A stretch of 64,000 nt of DNA from Burkholderia aenigmatica. Its GTDB lineage: Bacteria; Pseudomonadota; Gammaproteobacteria; Burkholderiales; Burkholderiaceae. The stretch covers positions 28,139 to 92,138 of the forward strand of contig NZ_CABVQC010000031.1 of assembly GCF_902499175.1 (NCBI RefSeq), read 5' to 3'. The translations under genes and the position numbers were made by a program. Each line of letters begins with the position of its first letter. Position 1 is the stretch's first letter. Below the pieces are notes generated by a model. That model had not been told where the DNA came from. It saw only the letters and a program-made list of their open reading frames with translations, and did not search any database. Shown here piece by piece: positions 8,547-16,190 of this stretch.

Positions 8547-10082
8547 TCAATCGGCCGTTTCCGTATCCTGGTCGACGTATCCCTGCGCGTACGACCATTG
8601 GAGTGCCTGCCGCATGACTCCGATCAGCTCGGCGTTATCGATCTCTCCGACGAGCTTTGTCAGCTCGGCCTCGATATCTGCCAGCGATCGTCCGTCGCGC
8701 TCGGCCTGGTCGAGCATCCGCGCAATCGGCTCGATGACAGCCGCTTCCAGCGCCGCATCCGCCGCATCTGCCGCCGATCGCACGCGCACATCCTCGGCCT
8801 GCGCCGATTCGATCAGTACGGCGTCATCAGCAGCGGCGAATTCGGCTGCCGGCGCTTGTTTCGGCGCGGGCAGAAGCGCGTCCGCGTCATCAGCGGCCTG
8901 CGGGATGTTCAGCTCTTCCAGCATCGCCTTGCGAGACGGCCGCGCGCCCATGTTCGCGGCAATCTGATACGTTTCCGCGCGATCCTTGCCCGCCGCGTTG
9001 ATCTGGAAAAACTCCAGCTCGGGCGACGGTACGTCCTCGCCGAAATTGAACGTCGTGATCCAGCGGAAAATCTGCGACATCGACGCCGACGCAATGTCGC
9101 GGTCGGAGTCGTTGATGTCGCTCTGGCGCTTCATTGCCGTTTCGGTCGCGGCCCGTGCGCCGACGTTCTGCAGCTCGGCGATCATCGCCTGACCGGTGAG
9201 GCACTTCGACATCTCGCGGTTTGCCGCGTTGATGAGCGATTCCTGGGGCAGCATCGAGCCTGACGTGTTCGCGACCAGCAGCTCGACACTCGAACCTTCC
9301 GGCACGACCGCATAGCCGCTGTCGATCATCGCTTCGATCGCTTGCGCCAGTTGGTCCTGCTCGGCTTCCGATGCGCCGAGCCCGTAACGCGCGACGGGCC
9401 ACGGCAAGCCGTGGCGCTCACAGAACTTCACGAAGTACTTCCAGCCGCCTGTCTTGAACGTCCACGGCCAGAAACAGCCCGACAACAGCGGTGAACCGTA
9501 CGGATTCGACATCGTGGCTACGTGTCGGGACACAATGAACCGATACGGGTCTTCGACCACTGCGCCCACCGGCTCTGCACGCGTCTTGAGCATCAACTGG
9601 GCGTCGACGTCAAATCCGAACCGTCGATTCGGGCGATCGATCACATTGACCGGGACGACGAAGCCTTCCCATGCATCCCACACCAGCTCGTGGACGCGGT
9701 AGCCGGTGAAAATCGCGCTGAGCATTTGCCACATGATTTCCAGCCAGTCGGTCACGACCGCATTCGGCCGGAAGCCCTGCATCCATCGCTCGCACAGGTC
9801 GCGTGCCTGCTGCGCTTTCGCGTCATCTTCAGCCCACGTCACCACGCGATAGTCCATGCCGCGAAACTCGCCGCGAATCGATCGAATTTCGCCGATCACG
9901 TGGGCGTCGGCCATGATCGACGCATACACCGTATCGGCAACTCCCATCGCGCGCAGCACCGGGTCTGGGTTCGGCAGCATATGTAGCCGGCCGAAGAAAT
10001 AAGGATCGGTGTCGGCTGCTGCGGCCTGCTGACCGAACACGCCGCGCACCGATCGCACCAGTCGTTTGATATCAAGAACCAT
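8547..10082 (-). CDS. Phage portal protein (Mu gp29 / DUF935 family)
   Basis: A 511-residue DUF935 protein, the portal of Mu-like phages: a dodecameric ring at the capsid vertex through which the terminase pumps DNA and to which the tail attaches. Family features include the central FKTGGWKYFVKFCERHGLPWP-like segment near residues 215-235 and the GSSVELLVANTSG and TLTGQ-like stretches that follow. The C-terminal 110 residues are alanine- and acid-rich. It overlaps the end of the large terminase gene by 11 bp, consistent with translational coupling. Confidence 0.92.
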   Translation of the reverse strand: MVLDIKRLVRSVRGVFGQQAAAADTDPYFFGRLHMLPNPDPVLRAMGVADTVYASIMADAHVIGEIRSIRGEFRGMDYRVVTWAEDDAKAQQARDLCERWMQGFRPNAVVTDWLEIMWQMLSAIFTGYRVHELVWDAWEGFVVPVNVIDRPNRRFGFDVDAQLMLKTRAEPVGAVVEDPYRFIVSRHVATMSNPYGSPLLSGCFWPWTFKTGGWKYFVKFCERHGLPWPVARYGLGASEAEQDQLAQAIEAMIDSGYAVVPEGSSVELLVANTSGSMLPQESLINAANREMSKCLTGQAMIAELQNVGARAATETAMKRQSDINDSDRDIASASMSQIFRWITTFNFGEDVPSPELEFFQINAAGKDRAETYQIAANMGARPSRKAMLEELNIPQAADDADALLPAPKQAPAAEFAAADDAVLIESAQAEDVRVRSAADAADAALEAAVIEPIARMLDQAERDGRSLADIEAELTKLVGEIDNAELIGVMRQALQWSYAQGYVDQDTETAD

Positions 10083-11688
10083 AAACGGATACCTTTCGCT
10101 TGCCTGATTTAATTCGTGGAATTACAGAGCCGAGACCGGAAAATGCCAGCATGAAGAGCATTTCAAGCGCGTCCGGACCGTCGTCGTGGTCGGCTTCCGG
10201 ATAGTGGGTCAGTTGCTCTACAAGCGTTGTTTGGTTTTTGTTCAGGCGTATGGTCCCGTTCGCGCAATGCGGTTGCAATGACAAAATCCGAAGGTCCTTG
10301 TCATCGCTCGTGCGGATGCCGCGCGCTGGCACCGGAATACCTCTTTCGCGCGAGCGCTCGACCAGGACGTCTTTAAAAAACTCCTGAAACTGGATGATTT
10401 CGACGCCCCAAACCAGACAGCGGTATTCCTCCTGGAATTCGATAATCTTTTCGATCTGCATGTTCGGGCGCATGCGTGCAATCTTTGCTTCCACCACATC
10501 GAGAATGCCGGTCTTGCGATTGAGGCCACCAACCAGGCATGCACATGGGTCGCGGCCCTTGTTACGTTTGCCCATAGACGGGTCATGTGCACCGAAGAAA
10601 ATCCACGCATCGGAGGGGTGCACCCAGAACACAAGCTTTTGGAACGGCGCGTCTTCACTGTTCGTCGGATCGTTCTGATACTCGCAATCGAACGCGTGGT
10701 GATCGTTCGCGCGAATCTTCATCAGGCGCAGCAGCGGGCGCATAGCCGGCCAAGATACGACAGCGCCGTCGTCCATTTCAGCCTTGCGCTGCGCATAGAA
10801 CGCGTCGCACGCTTCTTCGCCTTCATTCAGAAATACTTCTTCCCACTTTTCCCACAGATCCAGCCGCTTCGGCCACTCGATGATGGCGCGGAATTTATGC
10901 GACTCCCAAAGCGGGCTGCGATGCACGCGGTTCGCCACGCCGTCGTAATGCAGAATCGTGTTGAGGTAGATGATGTCCATCGAGCCGTCCGGTGGCCCGA
11001 GCGGCATCACGACCTTTTTGACCCAGCGTTCGAGCTTGTCACGCTGGGTCTTCTGCTGCACGTTCTCGTCATTCTCGATGTCGTCGAGCAACACCAGGTC
11101 GGGCCGAAACGGGCCATGCCGAATACCACGCATCCGCTTGCCCGAACCGAACGCCTGCAGCTTGATATCGGTTGCCGTCAGTGCAACGCCGACGTTCCAA
11201 ACGCGCCCCTTACCGACGTGTTCCGGGAAGTCCATCGCCAGCCGCGGATTGTCGGTCAGCTCGACCTTGATCGCCTCCAGCATCATCTTCGCCTGGTCGC
11301 TGCTGTCCATCACGATCGGGATGAATTTCTTCGCCTGGCGGACGATGCAAAGCAGCGTGAAAACCTGCGTGACCAGCGTCGATTTTGCTTCGCCGCGCGG
11401 CGCCGAAAGATTGATGAGCTTGCCTTGCTTTGCTGCGATGCGCTTCGGCAGGTTGTCGAAACACCAGTCGTGAAAAACAGATGATTCGACCGCATTGCTG
11501 TAGTGCGGGAAGTACGTTTGAAAGAAGAAGCGATAGTCGCCCGAGAACACGCGCATGCGCCGCTCCAGGCGCGCGTCTTCGTCCACCGCAAAGCCGTCGC
11601 ATGCGGCGTCGATGAGCCGTCGCTGGTCGTCGGTGAATGCCATCAGTTCCTTCAGGAACTGTTCGGCGGCGTTGGATTTTTTTGCCAT
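10072..11688 (-). CDS. Terminase large subunit (Mu gp28-like packaging ATPase-nuclease)
   Basis: A 538-residue packaging motor. Residues 96-104 (APRGEAKST) form a Walker-A-like P-loop and LVLLDDIE (198-205) the Walker B. A C-terminal RNase H-fold nuclease begins near FGAHDPSMG, whose Asp is the expected first metal ligand, with further acidic residues near the DDGPDALE end. In Mu relatives this enzyme cuts integrated phage DNA just outside the ends and fills the head. It follows the small terminase by six bases. Confidence 0.93.
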   Translation of the reverse strand: MAKKSNAAEQFLKELMAFTDDQRRLIDAACDGFAVDEDARLERRMRVFSGDYRFFFQTYFPHYSNAVESSVFHDWCFDNLPKRIAAKQGKLINLSAPRGEAKSTLVTQVFTLLCIVRQAKKFIPIVMDSSDQAKMMLEAIKVELTDNPRLAMDFPEHVGKGRVWNVGVALTATDIKLQAFGSGKRMRGIRHGPFRPDLVLLDDIENDENVQQKTQRDKLERWVKKVVMPLGPPDGSMDIIYLNTILHYDGVANRVHRSPLWESHKFRAIIEWPKRLDLWEKWEEVFLNEGEEACDAFYAQRKAEMDDGAVVSWPAMRPLLRLMKIRANDHHAFDCEYQNDPTNSEDAPFQKLVFWVHPSDAWIFFGAHDPSMGKRNKGRDPCACLVGGLNRKTGILDVVEAKIARMRPNMQIEKIIEFQEEYRCLVWGVEIIQFQEFFKDVLVERSRERGIPVPARGIRTSDDKDLRILSLQPHCANGTIRLNKNQTTLVEQLTHYPEADHDDGPDALEMLFMLAFSGLGSVIPRIKSGKRKVSVYGS

Positions 11689-11694
11689 CGTGGA

Positions 11695-12192
11695 TCAGGA
11701 ATATTTCTTCGCGACTTCCTGGCCGAACTCTTCCAGGTACGCGATAAAGCGCGCGTGCTCTTTCGGGTACTTCGCCTGGACGAACGACGCGAAGTCGCGC
11801 AGCACGTCCATGCAGATCGACAGCGTGGCGAGCTTCGGATTGGAGCGGCCGGCCGCGTTCACCGTCTTGATGAAGCTGTCGGACAGGCGCGCGAGGATGT
11901 CGGCCTTCTGCACCGGCTGCAGCTTCTGGTTGTTCTTCAGCTCTTCTAGCGTCGCCAGAAACTGCACCGACATTTCCTCAACGACCTGGCTGGTCATGTT
12001 GTCGATGTTGGTGCGGGACATACGTTGAGCCGCCCGCGCGATGTCCCAATCGTCGCCGGCTTCCTTCGAAGCGCGCTTCCAGTTGCGTGCGGTCTGGTAC
12101 GACACCTTGCACACGTCGGCGGCCGTCGTCAGCGGCATGCCCTGCAGGTATTTCGCACGCAACTGGTTGCGGACCTTTTGGTCGTGGGCCAT
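11695..12192 (-). CDS. DUF1804-type terminase small subunit
   Basis: A 165-residue protein with an N-terminal helix-turn-helix (about residues 18-45: LTTAADVCKVSYQTARNWKR) and a helical C-terminal part, matching the DUF1804 family of Mu-like phages. It probably recognises packaging initiation sites at the phage end and recruits the large subunit encoded next. It starts three bases after the preceding coiled-coil gene's stop. Confidence 0.85.
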   Translation of the reverse strand: MAHDQKVRNQLRAKYLQGMPLTTAADVCKVSYQTARNWKRASKEAGDDWDIARAAQRMSRTNIDNMTSQVVEEMSVQFLATLEELKNNQKLQPVQKADILARLSDSFIKTVNAAGRSNPKLATLSICMDVLRDFASFVQAKYPKEHARFIAYLEEFGQEVAKKYS

Positions 12193-12195
12193 GCG

Positions 12196-12486
12196 TCAAC
12201 CCTTGGTTGCGAAGTAGCGCACGACTTCAACCAGCGCCGTCATGGCGCCACCGGCGACGCCCCCCAAGCCGGCCGTCTTCGCCATCAGCTTGCCGTGGTC
12301 GCCTTCCAGCGTCTTCACGCGGTCCTCCAGACCGTCGATGCGATCGGACACGGTCTGTTTCAGATCGTCGATACGCTGATTGGTCGCCTGCTGGCCGTGC
12401 TGCACCATTTCACGGATACCGCGCAGCTCCCCCTGGATGTTGCCCAGCGCCAGCAGCAGCTTGTCGTTCAAATCGTTACCAGTCAT
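12196..12486 (-). CDS. Small coiled-coil membrane-associated phage protein
   Basis: A 96-residue protein with a helical, heptad-patterned region (residues 5-70, rich in Gln, Asp and Lys) followed by a glycine/alanine hydrophobic segment (AGLGGVAGGAMTALVEVV, about 72-89) and a short basic tail. This resembles the XhlA/DUF-type small proteins encoded between lysis and terminase genes. A role in lysis or membrane anchoring is possible but not shown. It overlaps the zinc-finger gene upstream by four bases (ATGA type). Confidence 0.65.
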   Translation of the reverse strand: MTGNDLNDKLLLALGNIQGELRGIREMVQHGQQATNQRIDDLKQTVSDRIDGLEDRVKTLEGDHGKLMAKTAGLGGVAGGAMTALVEVVRYFATKG

Positions 12487-12707
12487 CGCGGATACCCCGT
12501 TCTCCGTTGCTCAAACCGTCCCTGACATTCGGTGCAGCGTGTCGCGTACGGCACGCATGCGCGTCGAGCGGCGGGGATCGGTTCACCGCATTCGACACAT
12601 TCTTCGGCACCCGCGCCGTGGCATTGGGCGCGGGCAAGTTCGATCGCTGCATCACGCTGCATCTGTTCGATTTGCTGCGCCAGCTCGAACTCACGTTCAT
12701 TCATCAT
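12483..12707 (-). CDS. DksA/TraR-type C4 zinc-finger protein
   Basis: A 74-residue protein with an N-terminal helix and the TraR signature: CVECGEPIP, then RCTEC, giving four cysteines in two CxxC pairs (near residues 36-39 and 58-61). TraR-like proteins bind RNA polymerase through the secondary channel and mimic DksA/ppGpp effects. Phages of this class often carry one in the lysis-terminase interval. It overlaps the 3' end of the Rz1-like gene. The acidic tip residues expected for TraR activity are not clear, so activity is uncertain. Confidence 0.85.
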   Translation of the reverse strand: MMNEREFELAQQIEQMQRDAAIELARAQCHGAGAEECVECGEPIPAARRACVPYATRCTECQGRFEQRRTGYPR

Positions 12708-12990
12708 CGTTATCCATCAACAGAAAAGGCGCGCATCCACTGGGCATCGAGTCGATCGCCGCGAGCACGCCACAAAACCGCGCTGCTAGGCCGTAGTACA
12801 GCCGCGCAACGTCACGGTGGTTCGCTTCCAAGTCCGGCATGCGACCGCTCGCCGGTTGGGGAAGCATGTCCGGCGCTCGCGTCAGATTGGACGGCGGCGG
12901 CACTCGCAAAGGGTCCGGCGTTGGCGGCACGCCAGCGCTGCAGGCGGACATCAGGCAGCACGCAATCGTCAACAGGTGCAGGCGGGTCAT
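12697..12990 (-). CDS. Rz1-like outer-membrane spanin lipoprotein (o-spanin)
   Basis: A 97-residue lipoprotein: signal MTRLHLLTIACCLMSAC with the lipobox ending in Cys17, followed by a proline-rich stretch (PPTPDPLRVPPP), the classic make-up of Rz1. It starts inside the Rz gene in another frame, after a GAGGA site, and extends past its end. The o-spanin sits in the outer membrane, binds the inner-membrane spanin, and fuses the two membranes at lysis. An upstream in-frame start would destroy the signal peptide and is not used. Confidence 0.82.
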   Translation of the reverse strand: MTRLHLLTIACCLMSACSAGVPPTPDPLRVPPPSNLTRAPDMLPQPASGRMPDLEANHRDVARLYYGLAARFCGVLAAIDSMPSGCAPFLLMDNDDE

Positions 12991-13273
12991 GACGGGCATC
13001 CTCATCGAGCTGGTGGAAGTAGCGGTCGACGTGCTGAACGCTCGCGTCTGCGCGCTGTCCGGCCTGTTGTCCACGTTTGATATCGCGGTCGATCCGCTTG
13101 ATGTCGCCCTGGTATGCGCGCTGCGCCGCTGTCGCGTTGTCGCGCGTCGCGGCGCTCTTACCGTTGGCGCGGCCAATGAAGTACGCGGCGCCGTGTGTCG
13201 CAACCAGCACGACCACGACTGCGGCGCCGACCGCGCGCAGATAGCGCGCGTCAAGTTCCGGAAGATCGATCAT
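12812..13273 (-). CDS. Rz-like inner-membrane spanin (i-spanin)
   Basis: A 153-residue protein with one N-terminal transmembrane segment (about residues 13-33, GAAVVVVLVATHGAAYFIG) and a periplasmic, charged, coiled-coil-prone region (45-90), as in lambda Rz. Its gene contains most of the signal-bearing half of the Rz1 gene in a different frame. It overlaps the endolysin gene by four bases. With Rz1 it spans the periplasm and completes the final lysis step. Confidence 0.82.
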   Translation of the reverse strand: MIDLPELDARYLRAVGAAVVVVLVATHGAAYFIGRANGKSAATRDNATAAQRAYQGDIKRIDRDIKRGQQAGQRADASVQHVDRYFHQLDEDARHDPPAPVDDCVLPDVRLQRWRAANAGPFASAAAVQSDASAGHASPTGERSHAGLGSEPP

Positions 13274-13941
13274 GGTGTGCAGCTCCCGAGCCCCCAGCCA
13301 GCGCGAACGTACAGCGGTTCGTGTTGCTTCAAGATGCGGCGCGGATAGTCGGCGTTTTCGCGCTGGTTGCCGGGCGTGATGCCCGGATTGATGTCGCACG
13401 TCTTGCCCAGGCAGTACTGCGGTGACGTGGACAGCTTCTGGCGCTTATAGACCCATCCCAAGCCGCCGTTGTAGCCGCTCAACGCGAACGCCATGCGCTC
13501 GCACGGGTTCGCGGCCTTCACGCGGTCGTACAGGTGCTTGTCGTACGTGACCAATGCACGCATTGCCCAGGTCGGGTTGTACGGATCGTTGTCGCGCAGG
13601 CCGGCATATGCACCGCTGATCCAGCCTGCAGTGGACGGCATGAATTGCGCGAGACCTTCGGCTCCCACCGGGCTCTTTGCGTTGGCCCGCCAGCGGCTTT
13701 CCTGATGGATCTGTCCGGCGAACGTCGCGACCGGCGCATCGAGCCCCCAGACGAGCTGCGCCTGGCGCCGCAGATCGAGCCGATAACGGGCAGCATCGGC
13801 GGGCACCTGCGCGTGGGCCGACGCGGAAAGCACCAGCGCGACGATCACCAGGATTGCGATCGCGGCCACCGAGAGGGCCAGTGCGCGTAGCGTTCGGATG
13901 ATGTCGTCGCGCAGCGCGCGCAGGATCGCATCGAAAATCAT
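13270..13941 (-). CDS. Lytic transglycosylase (SLT domain) endolysin
   Basis: A 223-residue murein hydrolase. An N-terminal hydrophobic segment (residues 20-42) ending at an Ala-x-Ala site may be a signal peptide or SAR-type anchor. The SLT domain follows, with catalytic Glu81 in HQESRW and the GLAQFMP motif (96-102), then a YNGGLGWVYKR segment typical of lysozyme-like folds. It cleaves peptidoglycan between MurNAc and GlcNAc, forming 1,6-anhydro products. Lying between the holin-like and spanin genes, it is the phage's lysis enzyme. Confidence 0.92.
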   Translation of the reverse strand: MIFDAILRALRDDIIRTLRALALSVAAIAILVIVALVLSASAHAQVPADAARYRLDLRRQAQLVWGLDAPVATFAGQIHQESRWRANAKSPVGAEGLAQFMPSTAGWISGAYAGLRDNDPYNPTWAMRALVTYDKHLYDRVKAANPCERMAFALSGYNGGLGWVYKRQKLSTSPQYCLGKTCDINPGITPGNQRENADYPRRILKQHEPLYVRAGWGLGSCTP

Positions 13942-14312
13942 GCTGCGAGACCCACGCAGATCAAGCTGGCGGCGACGATGATCGCGCGCCGCAAACTAGC
14001 TGCCTTGAACAGTTCCGCATGAACGCGCGGATCGAGTGCGATTTCGCATTCGAATTCACTGAGTTCAGCGCCGGCCATGTCGACCTCGATTTGATCCGTC
14101 GGCACGACGAATTCGTGCGGTCGCGCGTACGGGAAAATCAGTCGATCGAGCCAGTAGCCGCCCCAGCCGCCAAGCGACATGAGATGCGCTTTGTAGAACG
14201 TGATCGACAGCAGCGGATCGGACTGCCGGGTGGTATAGGCGAGGATCGCCAGCACGATGCTGGCGACAAGCCAAACGGTGAGACGCGGCGTTTTAAGGCG
14301 GGAAACCTTCAC
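13938..14312 (-). CDS. Putative holin-type membrane protein
   Basis: A 124-residue protein with a hydrophobic helix at residues 8-27 (TVWLVASIVLAILAY), a second amphipathic or hydrophobic stretch around 38-55, and a final one at the C-terminus (RRAIIVAASLICVGL). It is the first gene of the leftward lysis-packaging operon and overlaps the endolysin gene by four bases, the usual holin position. The start is taken as GTG at 14312 because GGAG lies eight bases before it. Its resemblance to Mu-like putative holins is by topology and place. Confidence 0.7.
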   Translation of the reverse strand: MKVSRLKTPRLTVWLVASIVLAILAYTTRQSDPLLSITFYKAHLMSLGGWGGYWLDRLIFPYARPHEFVVPTDQIEVDMAGAELSEFECEIALDPRVHAELFKAASLRRAIIVAASLICVGLAA

Positions 14313-14355
14313 GAGAAGCACTCCAATAACTGGGTGCACTCGCGGAGGCGGCACC

Positions 14356-14379
14356 CGTAACCTGAGACTTCAGGTTACG
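14356..14379. terminator. 10-bp perfect stem hairpin between lysogeny unit and lysis operon
   Basis: CGTAACCTGA and TCAGGTTACG form a perfect 10-bp stem around a GACT loop. It lies after the leftward lysogeny unit and before the holin gene. No U-tract follows in the leftward sense, so it may be a factor-dependent terminator, an RNA-stability element or an operator. The predicted late start site (about 14365) falls within it. Confidence 0.55.
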
Positions 14380-14402
14380 GATTAGGGATCAAGCAGGCTT
14401 TA

Positions 14403-14414
14403 TGAAATGTTTCA
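14403..14414 (-). promoter_or_regulatory. Late-promoter dyad, copy A (leftward lysis-packaging operon)
   Basis: TGAAACATTTCA on the minus strand, about 90 bp upstream of the holin-like start. The same dyad type occurs before the head operon (24921) and the tail/baseplate operon (37903). A possible -10 element, TAACCT, lies 26-31 bases after the dyad, the same offset as in the other two copies. Probably bound by the Mor-type activator. Confidence 0.65.
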
Positions 14415-14452
14415 CCAATGAGCGCCGCGAACTGGAGTTGGCAGCTTCGACT

Positions 14453-15058
14453 TCACGACTTCCCGAGACTTTCATCATCGCAGCGCCAAAGCATTTTGCC
14501 CTGATCCGCAGACTTTAGTAGCTCTGGCTCACAACTCTGACGCGGCGCGGAAGCATTCTTCGACGTCTGGATGAATACTTGCGGCTTAGGGGGATTCTGC
14601 AGTTGTCGATCGCAATCACCGATGTTGTTCTGGTAAGCCTTGACGCTCTTTTCTGCCCATTGCTTCCGGTCAGGTTCCGAGATCGTGCGAATCGTTTCCT
14701 CAATGGCCTTGCCAGCTGACTGACCGAGCATGGCACACCATCCAAGCGGTTCGGACATCGGTTTCCCGAACGCATCCGATACCTGTCCGGCTAGTTTGAT
14801 ATTTTCCATTCCAGATTTCATCGCTTCGACATCTAGCGGAGTAAACGCATTCGGGGCGGAAAGGAATCTCAACATCAATCCGGTGGTGTGATTCATCGAG
14901 ATCACGAGGACATCACGAAATTTCTGTGCGTTGTCCCGTTGCGCTCGATACTGACGAATCTCATCAGCGTTGTTTCCGACGACCGTTTGTGAATCACTAC
15001 AGGCACTAAGCACCAACAGCAAGAGGCAGATCGACAGCGTTCGGGGAAGTTTAGGCAT
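14453..15058 (-). CDS. Lysogeny-expressed lipoprotein of unknown function
   Basis: A 201-residue protein with a clear lipoprotein signal (MPKLPRTLSICLLLLVLSAC, lipobox LSAC, Cys20) and a helical, polar mature part with five cysteines. It is the third gene of the leftward repressor-led unit and overlaps the preceding gene by eight bases, so it is likely made in the lysogen. Prophage lipoproteins in this setting often block superinfection or alter the host envelope; that role is inferred. The base composition looks more A/T-rich than the phage structural genes, suggesting separate acquisition. Confidence 0.72.
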   Translation of the reverse strand: MPKLPRTLSICLLLLVLSACSDSQTVVGNNADEIRQYRAQRDNAQKFRDVLVISMNHTTGLMLRFLSAPNAFTPLDVEAMKSGMENIKLAGQVSDAFGKPMSEPLGWCAMLGQSAGKAIEETIRTISEPDRKQWAEKSVKAYQNNIGDCDRQLQNPPKPQVFIQTSKNASAPRQSCEPELLKSADQGKMLWRCDDESLGKS

Positions 15059-15584
15059 TACGCGCCTCCCAATACGATTGCCATTTTGTCATCGCAAATG
15101 CGAGCGTAGCGCGCAACTCCCAAACAGTCATATTTCGGAGCACCTCACGGCTGAAGTTGGTACGGCTGAATTCCAGTGTTGCTGCTTTGACGTGAGGCAC
15201 GATAGCCCAAATTCGCATCACCTGAGCAATCATAGCGTCGATCGATAACTCACGGCCGAATGCGCAGTTACGCCACCCATTTAGATATACGGTTGCGCGC
15301 GGGAACATGTCCGCGACCATTTCGTCGACGCTCTTCACGCCCAAATGTGTGTTGAGGGATGCCCGTACCAGCTTCGTCGTCACAAGCCCGGCTTCGGCTG
15401 CGACAACTTCTTCCGCCCACGCGGATAGCTGCGCACGCTCTTCGCGCGATAGCCGTTCAACAACCTCTGCTGGTGGCGCGTCTGACTGCAGCACCTGCGT
15501 AATCGACAAATCACCGGCAACCTGAATGATGCCGAACCCCGATGCGCTCATTGTGCCGAGCGCTTTTCCCGATTTTGTTGCCAT
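15051..15584 (-). CDS. ORF6C-like helical protein sharing a Gly-rich motif with the repressor
   Basis: A 177-residue protein of two parts. Residues 10-28 (GTMSASGFGIIQVAGDLSI) match the C-terminal tail of the adjacent repressor at 11 of 19 positions. The remainder is helical; LNTHLGVKSVDEM followed by YLNGWR around residues 77-103 resembles the LN-hFGV-s-...-yL--W pattern of ORF6C/antirepressor C-terminal domains. It sits between the repressor and a lipoprotein gene on the same transcript. I infer a partner or modulator of the repressor, perhaps an antirepressor held through the shared motif. It could also be an unrelated lysogenic-conversion protein. Confidence 0.6.
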   Translation of the reverse strand: MATKSGKALGTMSASGFGIIQVAGDLSITQVLQSDAPPAEVVERLSREERAQLSAWAEEVVAAEAGLVTTKLVRASLNTHLGVKSVDEMVADMFPRATVYLNGWRNCAFGRELSIDAMIAQVMRIWAIVPHVKAATLEFSRTNFSREVLRNMTVWELRATLAFAMTKWQSYWEARNA

Positions 15585-15638
15585 GCTTTACATGTTCCCT
15601 CGATGCCGTCGGCTATTGGCTTGAGCATCAATTGGACT

Positions 15639-16109
15639 TCATTTTTTGCCCGTGCGAATACGCACTCGACCGCCGACCTGCGTGATCCCACTTCCACTCG
15701 CGACCATGTTTCCGTCGCCTTGAACACGGTGACCCCCGCCCGATGGAGTCGGATCGTCTACCGACCCTGCCTGGGTCTCCGGGAGAAATGCCACGACCAT
15801 AGCTGCCAACTGGGCGGGCGTAACCGCCATGTTGGCAGCCGAAACCATCGTGAAAGCCTTCTCCACCGCCGACTTTACCGTATCGACGGCAACTCCGGAA
15901 TGTGCAGCACGTTGTCCAGTGACCACGTATTGGATATCAACGCCGTGCTGCGCAATGGCCGCCAAATATAGGGCATCAGGTGAACGTTTGTTTGTTTCGT
16001 AGTTGCCTTGTGTTGTCTTCGTTACGCCCGCAACGTCCGCAAATGTGCTCTGGCTAAGGTTGAGACGGGTTCTTTCCTCGCGCAGACGCGCACCTACGTT
16101 GTTTTCCAT
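15639..16109 (-). CDS. XRE-family phage repressor with a Gly-rich C-terminal tail
   Basis: A 156-residue regulator. Residues 7-60 form an HTH_3 domain (LNLSQSTFADVAGVTKTTQGNYE) that matches Cro/CI-type DNA-binding modules. A helical middle (75-112) may dimerise. The tail, residues 127-156, is a low-complexity beta-prone segment containing GDGN and GNMVASGSGITQVGGRVRI (133-151), nearly repeated at the N-terminus of the neighbouring protein. No LexA-like protease domain is present, so induction is not by RecA autocleavage. Divergent to the Ner-like gene across a dyad operator, it is the likely lysogeny repressor. Confidence 0.85.
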   Translation of the reverse strand: MENNVGARLREERTRLNLSQSTFADVAGVTKTTQGNYETNKRSPDALYLAAIAQHGVDIQYVVTGQRAAHSGVAVDTVKSAVEKAFTMVSAANMAVTPAQLAAMVVAFLPETQAGSVDDPTPSGGGHRVQGDGNMVASGSGITQVGGRVRIRTGKK

Positions 16110-16128
16110 GGTCGACCTCTTGCGTGGC

Positions 16129-16161
16129 CAACGTTTGTTTGCTATTGTGCTTCAAACGTTG
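16129..16161. promoter_or_regulatory. Divergent early operator: 9-bp inverted repeat
   Basis: CAACGTTTG (16129-16137) and CAAACGTTG (16153-16161) form a perfect inverted repeat with a 15-bp spacer between the repressor and the Ner-like gene. The 12-mer AACGTTTGTTTG at 16130-16141 occurs again at 15983-15994 inside the repressor gene, a possible auxiliary site. This is the natural lytic/lysogenic switch region. Confidence 0.7.
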
Positions 16162-16190
16162 TCCATATGGTTGTCAATTGCGGAGCAAAT

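Noticed and set aside
12991..13254. Upstream extension of the Rz1 gene
   Set aside because: It would bury the lipoprotein signal peptide; start at 12990 has a ribosome site and lipobox.
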